Of a DNA stretch of 32,000 bases, positions 25,157-32,000 are shown piece after piece. Source of the stretch: Chlorobium sp. (lineage in GTDB: Bacteria > Bacteroidota > Chlorobiia > Chlorobiales > Chlorobiaceae); the NCBI GenBank assembly GCA_013203905.1, contig JABMPC010000070.1:1-32000 (forward strand). Reading direction: 5' to 3'. The number at the start of each line of letters is the position of its first letter. Within the stretch, counting starts at the first letter, position 1. The notes under the pieces are model-generated. The model saw only the letters and a list, made by a program, of their open reading frames with translations. It did no database searches and was not told the DNA's origin. A program made the translations under genes and the position numbers.

Positions 25157-25900
25157 TTATAGAGCTTTTCCTGCCATCAGTTCCTCAAAAAGCCCCTTGT
25201 ATGCCTTTGACGCAACGCTGTTGGGCTTTACGGCTGTCAGCGGTGCACGGTAGACGCCCATTTTCTCGACTTCTGAATTATAGGGAATAGTCTGGCGGAG
25301 AAAACCGGGAGCATCACCGTATTCGGCAATGATGTCCCGATGCATTGCTTTCCTTTTTTCGACCATTGTAAAAAAAGCCCGTATTCTTTTACGGTCAAGG
25401 TTGTTGGCAGTAAAAAAATCGATGAGCTGATTGTAGGTTCGGATGGAAAGCGTTGTTGGAATCATTGGAACCAGAATGATGTCCGAGGCGGAAAACACGC
25501 TTTCGGAAAGGAGTGTGAGGTTGGGGGGGCAGTCAAAAAAAACATGACTGTAGTCGTCACTCAGTGACTCCAGATTTTTTTTGAGTTTTTTCTGTGGTTT
25601 CTTCTCCTCGGAGAGTTCTATGTCAAGATTTCTGTAGGAGAAATCGGAGGGCAGGAGGTCAAGATTTTCAAAGTCTGTAGCCTTGATGTTGCTGTGAATT
25701 TTCTTGTTGCCTTTCAGAAATTTATCGCTGCTGAATTTTTTGGATGCCGTAATACGAAAATAATATGAACTTGCCCCCTGAGGGTCAAGGTCGCAGATGA
25801 GGCAGGGGGGAGAGGTGAGGGCGGACAGATAGGAGAGATTGACCGCAGCGGCGGTTTTCCCGACGCCACCTTTAATGCTGTAGAGTGCAATGGTTTTCAT
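25157..25900 (-). CDS. Orphan ParA/MinD-type ATPase
   Basis: The 247-residue protein opens with the deviant Walker A KGGVGKT (10-16; signature Lys10 and Lys15). It also has [13 protein letters not shown] (Walker A' region) and [11 protein letters not shown] (Walker B region), then [16 protein letters not shown], all typical of ParA-family ATPases that form dynamic gradients to position DNA or protein cargo. No ParB gene or centromere-like repeats are present nearby, so chromosome partition is unlikely. Its ATG overlaps the CHAD gene stop (ATGA, 25897-25900), a sign of coupled translation and a hint that the CHAD protein is its partner or cargo adaptor. Confidence 0.88.
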   Translation of the reverse strand: MKTIALYSIKGGVGKTAAAVNLSYLSALTSPPCLICDLDPQGASSYYFRITASKKFSSDKFLKGNKKIHSNIKATDFENLDLLPSDFSYRNLDIELSEEKKPQKKLKKNLESLSDDYSHVFFDCPPNLTLLSESVFSASDIILVPMIPTTLSIRTYNQLIDFFTANNLDRKRIRAFFTMVEKRKAMHRDIIAEYGDAPGFLRQTIPYNSEVEKMGVYRAPLTAVKPNSVASKAYKGLFEELMAGKAL

Positions 25901-27471
25901 TTGTACATTCTCTCTGTTAACAGTTCTTCAAAAAGCGCGGCGGTTCTATCGCTGTCGAAGGTTCGGAACGAGGCATGAAAGGTGCTTCTGGCTTGTTCCT
26001 GCGTTAGATAGATGCGTGTCATGAGGCCGCCGATTGAGGCGGCAAGGCCTGGGTCGCACCCATTGCGCGATGCTGCGTCAAGATGCTCATGCAGAAATTC
26101 CAGCTGTACCGCACAGTCCACGAACTCTCCCAGGTTTTCCTGAAGCTGTTTGAGTTGTTTCAGGGCCGGTCCTATTCTGTCGGAAGGGAACAGTGATGCA
26201 AAAAACTCCATCAGATAACGCAGTTTTTTGCAGTCAATGCGGAGCTCATGTAATTCCTCGTCCTTGGTCTCCCTGCTGACAAGCCTTCCGTTCCTGATAA
26301 CCCGCTTCCATGATTTTCTGATCGAGGTTCGGGCGGATTTTCCTGTTGCAATTGAGGCGGCAGGAGCCTTTTCGGGGTCGGGAAGTTGCGTGATAGAGAG
26401 AAACGCTTCCCATTCACTCATCAGTTTCCGGTACTCCTCAGAGCTGAGATATCGGTCGAGTTTCCTGTGAATTTTCTTGCGGGCAGAGGTGATGCCGGCA
26501 AAAAAAGGCGTAAGGCCCCCACGGAGGATGGGGGGGAGTGATGCCGGAAAGTCATGCTGCTGGAGAAGGTAGACATCGAGATCACGCAGTGCGCCTGTCC
26601 GCCCGGCCAGCTCTTTGAGTTCTTTGCGGAATCGGTTGGCTGTCTCGGGATCAAAAACACCTTTGAGCTGCGCCAGAATTGATCGGGCCCGTCGCAGAGA
26701 GACTCGGTAATCGTGGAGAAACTCCGTGTCGATGGATTTTCTGATACCCGCTTCATTGTGGCGCATGACCTCTGTGGTGAATCGCAACAGACGAAGCGCG
26801 CTTTCATGAACCTGTGCTCCGGGGTCAAGCTTCAGGGTGATTTTTGATGAGTAATCTCCCGGTTCTCTGCCAGTGTGGCGCATCAGTTCCCGGAAAATGC
26901 CAGCAGCGTCAAGCGAATCGCTCTCGGCCATTTCCCCCTGAAGCGCTTTTCTGAGGGTTCCCATTTCCTGGCTGTAGCCTCTCAGCGGATTGAGGGTGAT
27001 GATATGAAGAATCGGGCCTTTTTTCAGGCTCTCGATACAGCTGATTGATTCATCGATTACTGTCCCTATGGTTTTCTCCTCACAATCCAGCACCCTCCAC
27101 TTCACCGATTCTACCTGAAACGAGGCGAGTCTGCAGAAGGCACGAAGCCGGCTGATATGTGAAATCAAGGTAGAGAATGTGCCCGGAGAAAAGTTCGCTG
27201 CCATGAAGCAGGCGGAGTTGGAGGGAACTGTATCGGAAGCGAGTATTCGGTTTGAAGAACTCTCTCTGATGGATATCCTCCGTCCTTCAGACTGAACAGT
27301 GAGACCCGAAGAGAAGGCTTTCGAATCGAAGGTGTCGAAATAATGACGGAGTGTCTTTTGTCTTTCCGGAAAGGAGAGGCTGTAGGGGGTGTTTTCAAGA
27401 ATATGGGGAACGGATATGGCGGCAGAGTCCGGGTCGATCTTGATGACTGTTGTTTCCGGGAGATCTGGCAT
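25897..27471 (-). CDS. CHAD-domain protein with degenerate CYTH-like N-terminus
   Basis: ATG 27471, preceded by GGAAAG, gives 524 residues; a TTG three codons upstream is also in frame. The region from about residue 210 to the end is a CHAD domain: an all-helical fold with paired conserved stretches, [14 protein letters not shown] and [15 protein letters not shown], rich in His, Arg and Lys and suited to binding polyphosphate. The first 200 residues resemble the barrel of CYTH phosphatases in place and length. They lack the ExExK motif, so catalysis is unlikely. CHAD proteins associate with polyphosphate granules. The coupled ParA gene and the following mltF-like gene form its operon. Confidence 0.85.
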   Translation of the reverse strand: MPDLPETTVIKIDPDSAAISVPHILENTPYSLSFPERQKTLRHYFDTFDSKAFSSGLTVQSEGRRISIRESSSNRILASDTVPSNSACFMAANFSPGTFSTLISHISRLRAFCRLASFQVESVKWRVLDCEEKTIGTVIDESISCIESLKKGPILHIITLNPLRGYSQEMGTLRKALQGEMAESDSLDAAGIFRELMRHTGREPGDYSSKITLKLDPGAQVHESALRLLRFTTEVMRHNEAGIRKSIDTEFLHDYRVSLRRARSILAQLKGVFDPETANRFRKELKELAGRTGALRDLDVYLLQQHDFPASLPPILRGGLTPFFAGITSARKKIHRKLDRYLSSEEYRKLMSEWEAFLSITQLPDPEKAPAASIATGKSARTSIRKSWKRVIRNGRLVSRETKDEELHELRIDCKKLRYLMEFFASLFPSDRIGPALKQLKQLQENLGEFVDCAVQLEFLHEHLDAASRNGCDPGLAASIGGLMTRIYLTQEQARSTFHASFRTFDSDRTAALFEELLTERMYK

Positions 27472-27630
27472 TCTTTCCAATCCGATATTGGTTATGAATA
27501 TGAAACCTCCTTCATGCCTTTTTGGCGAGGGCGGGTTCAGGTTTTGAAATTCATATTTCTAAATATAGAAAGATCTCCTCGAAAATTTGCCCTGTAACGG
27601 TAATGTAACCTTCGAAATTCGCCATTATTA

Positions 27631-27654
27631 GCCCCTCAGGGCATAAGGGGTTTT
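27631..27654. promoter_or_regulatory. Hairpin followed by T-run in the BMP-lipoprotein leader
   Basis: GCCCCT (27631-27636) pairs with AGGGGT (27646-27651, one G-T pair) around a 9-nt loop and is followed by TTT. It could be a weak terminator or attenuator 85 bp upstream of the lipoprotein start at 27738. No gene reads into it from the left on the plus strand, which favours a leader element. Evidence is weak. Confidence 0.3.
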
Positions 27655-27737
27655 ACTTTAGGGCTGGAGTTTCATAACTTGGGTGTTTCCAAAACGCGGT
27701 CTTTTTTTGAGTAGCACTCTTTACCCGATTCTTCTGG

Positions 27738-28784
27738 ATGAAATACCTTCTTGCCATACTTCTTTCAGCCTTAACCGTTCTTTCAGGATGTTCCGGGAGT
27801 GGAGAGGGGGAGAGAGTATCCTCATCTTCTGTCTCATCAGCTCCATTGACTGTAGGGCTTGTTTTTGACGCAGGAGGTCGCGGAGATCGATCGTTCAATG
27901 ATTCCGCCTATAACGGTCTGGAAATGGCCCGCAGCAGAAGGGGGATAGATTTTCTTTTTGCAGAACCGGATGGACAGGGTTCAGATCGTGAAGCTGCGCT
28001 ACGCCTCATGGCTGTTAATCCCGATGTGCAGCTGGTCATAGGAGTTGGTCTGCTCTTCAGTGAGGATATTGCAGATATGGCGGAGGAGTTTCCTGATAAA
28101 AAGTTTGCCTGTGTTGATTACCTCCGGACCCCGGGTGTGCCTATACCCTCCAATCTTGCCGGCATGGTATTCGAGGAGAAAAAAGGTTCCTTTCTTGCCG
28201 GTGCAATTGCCGGACTTGTGACCAAAACGAACACAGTCGGGTTCATTGGGGGGATGGAGTCAAGCGTCATCAGGAAATTCCAGTCAGGGTTTACTGAAGG
28301 AGTTCATTTCGTCAACCCCGATGCAACGGTGATTTCTGGCTATATCGGGATGAGCGGGAGTGCTTTTGCCAATCCGGCCAAGGGTCGGGAGCTTGCACTT
28401 GGCCAGTACGGACGGGGAGCTGACATTATCTATCAGGCGTCTGGAGCCAGTGGTCTTGGCGTTATAGAAGCGGCCAGAGAGAGCAGAAAACTGGTTATCT
28501 GTACAGACCGTGACCAGGAGTATCTCGCGCCTGGTTTTGTGCTCAGCACCATGACCAAGGCGGTTGATCGCGCTGTGCTGTCAGTGGTGGAATCGGTTCT
28601 TGACGGATCGTTTGCCGGCGGGACCGCCATTTCGTATGGTCTTGCTGACCGGTATACTGATTATGTGTACAATGACAAAAACAGCGCCCTGATTTCATCT
28701 GCTGTGCATAATCGGGTTGAGCAGATCAGGGCTGACATACTTTCAGGAAAGATTGTTCTCGAAGAAACCACCGGCCTTGATTGA
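27738..28784 (+). CDS. BMP/PnrA-family substrate-binding lipoprotein
   Basis: The 348-residue product has a lipoprotein signal peptide with lipobox LSGC (Cys18) and a Ser-rich linker. The BMP (basic membrane protein/PnrA) fold begins TVGLVFDAGGRGDRSFN and includes FACVDYL, AGMVFEEKKGSFLAGAIAG, VGFIGGMES, FQSGFTEG, and ADIIYQASGASGLGVIEAA. Family members bind nucleosides for an ABC importer. No permease or ATPase gene lies within the window, so the partner is elsewhere or the protein acts as a sensor. Its start lacks a strong ribosome binding site. The divergent CHAD operon starts 266 bp upstream. Confidence 0.88.
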   Translation: MKYLLAILLSALTVLSGCSGSGEGERVSSSSVSSAPLTVGLVFDAGGRGDRSFNDSAYNGLEMARSRRGIDFLFAEPDGQGSDREAALRLMAVNPDVQLVIGVGLLFSEDIADMAEEFPDKKFACVDYLRTPGVPIPSNLAGMVFEEKKGSFLAGAIAGLVTKTNTVGFIGGMESSVIRKFQSGFTEGVHFVNPDATVISGYIGMSGSAFANPAKGRELALGQYGRGADIIYQASGASGLGVIEAARESRKLVICTDRDQEYLAPGFVLSTMTKAVDRAVLSVVESVLDGSFAGGTAISYGLADRYTDYVYNDKNSALISSAVHNRVEQIRADILSGKIVLEETTGLD

Positions 28785-28794
28785 TAGGCTTCCA

Positions 28795-28824
28795 TTCAGG
28801 CATAAACGCCTGAACATTTGTTCA
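28795..28824. promoter_or_regulatory. Two overlapping dyads between lipoprotein and SDR genes
   Basis: TTCAGGC (28795-28801) and GCCTGAA (28808-28814) form a perfect 7-bp stem with a 6-nt loop. It overlaps a second dyad, TGAACATTTGTTCA (28811-28824). The first might end the lipoprotein transcript, though the T content after it is weak. The second resembles an operator. Confidence 0.35.
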
Positions 28825-28844
28825 ATGTCAGATAAATCCGAGCT

Positions 28845-29840
28845 GTGCGCAAAAAAATACTTGTAACCGGAGCAACCGGTTTTATAGGATCACAACTCGT
28901 GATCAAACTGGCTTCCACCGGTGACGACATCAATATTCTTGTCCGAAAATCCTCCGATTTGAGGCCTCTTGAATCCGTCAGAAACAGCATTACCGTTGTG
29001 TATGGTGATCTTGCTGACAGGGGCGCAATTGACGAAGCAATGAAGGGAATTGATGAGGTTTATCATTCAGCTGGTCTTACCTATATGGGCGACAAGAAGA
29101 ATGCCCTTTTGTTCAGAATCAATGTTGAAGGGACACAAAACATTCTGGATGCCGCTCTTCAGGCTGGAGTGAAGCGGGTTGTTCATGTCAGCTCCATAAC
29201 AGCTGTCGGCATTGCAAAAAACAGGGTCCCTGTTGATGAATCGGTACGGTGGAATTTTGACGAAATCAATCTCGAATACGCCCGGACAAAACATTTGGCT
29301 GAGATTGCGGTGGCTGAGGCAGTGAAAAAGGGTCTTGACTGTGTCATTGTCAATCCGGCTTTTGTTTTTGGTGCCGGTGATATTAATTTCAATGCAGGGA
29401 GAATCATCAAGGATGTCTACAATCGCCGCCTGCCTTTTTACCCGCTTGGAGGAATCTGTGTTGTTGATGTAGAAATTGTTGCCGATACAATCATGGCTGC
29501 AATGGACCATGGGCGAACAGGAGAGCGCTATATCATCGGCGGTGAAAATGTGACTTACAAGCAGCTTGCCGATACCATAAGCCACATTACTGGAGCGCCA
29601 AAGGTCCGTCTTCCGCTTCCTTTCGGAATTGCAAAAATTCTGAAGTCGGTGCTTGACCGCAAGAAAAACAAAAACAAAATCTCAAAACTCTTCAATCTCT
29701 CCATGTTCAGAGTTGCCTCCGAGTTTCTGTTTTACAACTCGGAAAAAGCACGACGCGAACTCAATATGTCTGTTGCCCCTCATGAGGAGAGTGTTCGAAA
29801 AGCTTTTGAATGGTACCGCGACCGAAACCTGCTGAATTAA
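28845..29840 (+). CDS. NAD(P)-dependent epimerase/dehydratase (extended SDR)
   Basis: The 331-residue protein has the Rossmann motif TGATGFIG (8-15), the acidic/arginine region LVRKSSDLRPLE, GDLADRGAI, NVEGTQNILDAA, VVHVSSITAVG and the catalytic Tyr145-xxx-Lys149 (EYARTKHLAE). It resembles dihydroflavonol-4-reductase-like and HpnA-like sugar epimerases, so the substrate cannot be named. The start is GTG 28845; an ATG at 28825 is out of frame. The next gene starts 42 bp downstream on the same strand. Confidence 0.88.
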   Translation: MRKKILVTGATGFIGSQLVIKLASTGDDINILVRKSSDLRPLESVRNSITVVYGDLADRGAIDEAMKGIDEVYHSAGLTYMGDKKNALLFRINVEGTQNILDAALQAGVKRVVHVSSITAVGIAKNRVPVDESVRWNFDEINLEYARTKHLAEIAVAEAVKKGLDCVIVNPAFVFGAGDINFNAGRIIKDVYNRRLPFYPLGGICVVDVEIVADTIMAAMDHGRTGERYIIGGENVTYKQLADTISHITGAPKVRLPLPFGIAKILKSVLDRKKNKNKISKLFNLSMFRVASEFLFYNSEKARRELNMSVAPHEESVRKAFEWYRDRNLLN

Positions 29841-29882
29841 GGGTTGATTGTGACTTCAGCTCCTCACTTCAAGGAGATGCCC

Positions 29883-31832
29883 ATGCCTTCGAATACCATT
29901 GTAGAAAGAGTTGCCGCCGATCTCCGGAAGAACCCCCCGTTTGACAATCTGAGCGCCGTTCTTCTTGAAGATCTTGCCTCATCAATTACCGTCAGCTATC
30001 ATGATGATGGAGAGATCATCTTCAGCAAAGGTGATGCTCTCAAGGCTTCAGCCTTCATGGTGATGAAGGGTGCTGTGCGTCTGTTCGACACTATCGATGG
30101 AGAAGAGGTGCTGGTTGATATGTGTGATGAGGGCGATATTTTCGGTGTCAGGGCTCTTGTTGGCGGCACCAACTATCTTCTTTGTGCACAGGTTGCCGAA
30201 GAGAGTCTTGTGTATGACATACCTGTTGAAAAAATCAAAGCGCTCATTGCTGCCGACAACGGCGTCTCCAATTTTTTTGCCGGTGAATTTGCAAAAAGCC
30301 TACAGGAGATGGAGCGTACCCTCACCTCTGCTTTTTCACAGAGCCACAAGAGATTCAGCCAGCAGTCATACAGCAGTTTCCTTGAGCACGAAACGCTTGA
30401 AGTAAAGCCAGTAACGAATGTGATGACCTGTCCCCCTGACATCACAATCCTGGAGGCTGCAAAAATCATGGCCGACTGCAATATCGGCTCCATTCTCGTT
30501 GCCTCTCCCGAGAACCATCCGCTTGGCATCATTACTGATACTGATCTTCGGAAAAAAGTTGTCGCCAGGGCAGGGGCCGTCAATGAACGACCTGTCACTG
30601 AAATAATGAGTAGTCCGGTCTATACGATTACTGGAGGGAAAACGGTTGCCGACATGGTTATGCTCATGGTAAAGACAAAGCTGCGCCATTTCTGCATCAC
30701 TAAAGACGGAACTCCCGGAAGTCCCATTGCAGGAATGATTTCCGAGCATGATATCATAACATCAGAAGGCAACAATCCTGCCGTCATCATGAAAGAAATC
30801 ATGAGCGCAGAGGGCATGGAGCAGTTGAAGATTGAGCGCGATAAAGCTGAAACGCTTCTTGGCGTCTATCTTGGCCAGAATGTAGCAGTACATTTCATTA
30901 CCAGCATCATGACGGAAATCAATGATGCAATCATTGTCCGTTCAATCCGAATGGCTCTTGATGCTATGGCAGTTGAGGGAATGAAGAGCCCTTCAGTGCC
31001 GTTCTGCTGGCTTTCTCTTGGAAGTGAGGGGCGGAGGGAGCAGCTTTTGAGAACCGATCAGGACAATGCGATTATTTATCGGGACCCGCCAACCGAAGAG
31101 TCTGAGAGTTGCCATGAGTTTTATCTTGAGCTTGGCAGAAGGGTGACCGGTATGCTTGAGGCCGCCGGATTTGTTCGCTGCCCTGCCGAAGTGATGGCCT
31201 CAAACCCGAAGTGGTGCCAGCCTCTCCGGCAGTGGAGGCGCTATTTCCACCAGTGGATTGCAGCGCCAGAACCCAAGGCGGTCATGCATTCGACCATTTT
31301 CTTTGATTTCCGTCCCGTTGATGGTGAGACTGCCCTTGCCGGGGAGCTGAAACAGGAGATTTTTGCTGAAATGGCTACGGGGAGAGGCTTTCTTGAGTTT
31401 TTTGCTAAAAACGCACTCCAGAACCCGCCTCCGCTCGGTTTTTTCCGAAATTTTCTTGTGGAGAAAAGCCGCGACCATGCCAATGAGTTCGATATCAAAT
31501 CACGGGCGATGATGCCGCTTGCCGATGCGGCCAGAGTGCTGGCATATGATCTTAGAATCCCTGATTTTCTGAGCACGGTAGAGCGGTTTCAGAAAATTGC
31601 AGTTCTTGATCCTCCGCTGAAGGACCTGGCTCTTGAGGCAGCATCCGCATATGATTTTCTGATCAGATTACGGGCAGAAAATGGTCTTGAGCAGGCAAGT
31701 TCGGGCCGGTACATAAAGCCGGAGAGCCTGAACAAACTTGATCGGCAGATGCTGCGCAATGTGTTTTCTACCATCGGCCATATTCAGCAAACCCTTAACA
31801 TGAGGTTCCAGCTTGACTATATCCGTGACTGA
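29883..31832 (+). CDS. cNMP-binding / CBS / DUF294 nucleotidyltransferase signalling protein
   Basis: ATG 29883 follows AAGGAG (29871-29876) at good spacing and gives 649 residues; a TTG at 29844 in frame is less likely. Domains in order are a Crp-like cyclic-nucleotide-binding barrel (about 15-140), a CBS pair (about 165-305; MTCPPDITILEAAKIM and MSSPVYTITGGKTVADM), a DUF294 nucleotidyltransferase core (about 370-410; SLGSEGRREQLLRTDQDNA, with DxD) and a helical DUF294 C-terminal domain. The cytoplasmic architecture is shared with GlnD-like proteins. Its stop overlaps the start of an exonuclease gene, a frequent neighbour, suggesting linked function. Confidence 0.9.
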   Translation: MPSNTIVERVAADLRKNPPFDNLSAVLLEDLASSITVSYHDDGEIIFSKGDALKASAFMVMKGAVRLFDTIDGEEVLVDMCDEGDIFGVRALVGGTNYLLCAQVAEESLVYDIPVEKIKALIAADNGVSNFFAGEFAKSLQEMERTLTSAFSQSHKRFSQQSYSSFLEHETLEVKPVTNVMTCPPDITILEAAKIMADCNIGSILVASPENHPLGIITDTDLRKKVVARAGAVNERPVTEIMSSPVYTITGGKTVADMVMLMVKTKLRHFCITKDGTPGSPIAGMISEHDIITSEGNNPAVIMKEIMSAEGMEQLKIERDKAETLLGVYLGQNVAVHFITSIMTEINDAIIVRSIRMALDAMAVEGMKSPSVPFCWLSLGSEGRREQLLRTDQDNAIIYRDPPTEESESCHEFYLELGRRVTGMLEAAGFVRCPAEVMASNPKWCQPLRQWRRYFHQWIAAPEPKAVMHSTIFFDFRPVDGETALAGELKQEIFAEMATGRGFLEFFAKNALQNPPPLGFFRNFLVEKSRDHANEFDIKSRAMMPLADAARVLAYDLRIPDFLSTVERFQKIAVLDPPLKDLALEAASAYDFLIRLRAENGLEQASSGRYIKPESLNKLDRQMLRNVFSTIGHIQQTLNMRFQLDYIRD

Positions 31833-32000
31833 CTTTTTCCTGCGTCAGTATGCTCACCTGCGTTGCCGTAGAGGGGGCCTTCCTGAAGCTGTCTGCCGAT
31901 ATGTCAACGGGATGAGCAGTCAGCAGGGCTCTTCAGCGCCCCTGGAGAGGGTTCGTTTCGTGGTTTTCGACACTGAAACGACCGGTTTTGATGTTCAGAA
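31825..32000 (+). CDS. DnaQ-like 3'-5' exonuclease, truncated by window end
   Basis: A frame opening at GTG 31825, inside the previous gene's last codons (stop at 31830-31832), reads MTDFFLRQYAHLRCRRGG and reaches RFVVFDTETTGFDVQ, the Exo I motif with its Asp and Glu metal ligands. ATG 31912 is another possible start. The polar leader before Exo I resembles that of epsilon-subunit-like exonucleases encoded next to DUF294 proteins. The remainder lies beyond position 32000, so Exo II and III cannot be checked. Confidence 0.8.
   Translation, partial: MTDFFLRQYAHLRCRRGGLPEAVCRYVNGMSSQQGSSAPLERVRFVVFDTETTGFDVQ

Noticed and set aside
25157-25900. Chromosome or plasmid partition locus
   Set aside because: There is no ParB gene and no parS-like repeats; the neighbours are CHAD and lytic transglycosylase genes.
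27481-27737. Riboswitch upstream of the BMP lipoprotein
   Set aside because: I could not match any conserved purine, preQ1 or other riboswitch core; only one weak hairpin is visible.

Overview
The window looks like a chromosomal segment of a Gram-negative bacterium. My best guess is a green sulfur bacterium (Chlorobi, Chlorobium-like): complete recC-recB-recD genes, an exported DsrE-like sulfur-family protein, a SulP transporter, a CHAD (polyphosphate-associated) protein, outer-membrane and lipoprotein signals, and about 50% GC. This taxonomic call is inference; no rRNA or photosynthesis gene is present to prove it.

Layout. 1-540: AT-rich 75-bp tandem repeat and a decayed REP-associated (Y1/HUH, RAYT-type) transposase enclosed by an inverted repeat. 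555-668: bidirectional terminator and tRNA-Cys(GCA) on the minus strand. 669-6724: the most distinctive block, an exopolysaccharide locus. A near-consensus sigma-54 promoter (882-898) precedes an outer-membrane barrel protein, a processive family-2 glycosyltransferase, an 809-residue deacetylase/glycoside-hydrolase-like protein with a transmembrane helix and a cytoplasmic zinc-ribbon tail, and a GH75-type chitosanase. Together they suggest synthesis, de-N-acetylation, export and trimming of a poly-N-acetylglucosamine/chitosan-like polymer by a compact system unlike classical PgaABCD. 6766-8034: rmuC. 8143-11768 (minus): SulP transporter, tandem UspA protein and DEAD-box helicase, probably one operon. 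11945-20766 (plus): small secreted Ca-binding-repeat protein, then tightly packed recC, recB, recD. 20990-21457: exported DsrE-like protein. 21522-22112 (minus): DUF218/YdcF-like membrane protein. 22385-23722: DUF389 membrane protein. 23727-27471 (minus): three-gene operon of CHAD protein, orphan ParA-like ATPase and MltF-like lytic transglycosylase. 27738-28784: BMP/PnrA-type lipoprotein. 28845-29840: extended SDR epimerase. 29883-31832: cNMP/CBS/DUF294 signalling protein, overlapping the start of a DnaQ-type 3'-5' exonuclease that runs off the window.

Two systems deserve follow-up. One is the sigma-54-linked aminoglycan locus with its transmembrane deacetylase carrying a cytoplasmic zinc ribbon and a possible DNA-binding-like region. 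The other is the translationally coupled CHAD-ParA pair, which could be a polyphosphate-granule positioning cassette. Both functional readings are inferences from domain composition and gene order.
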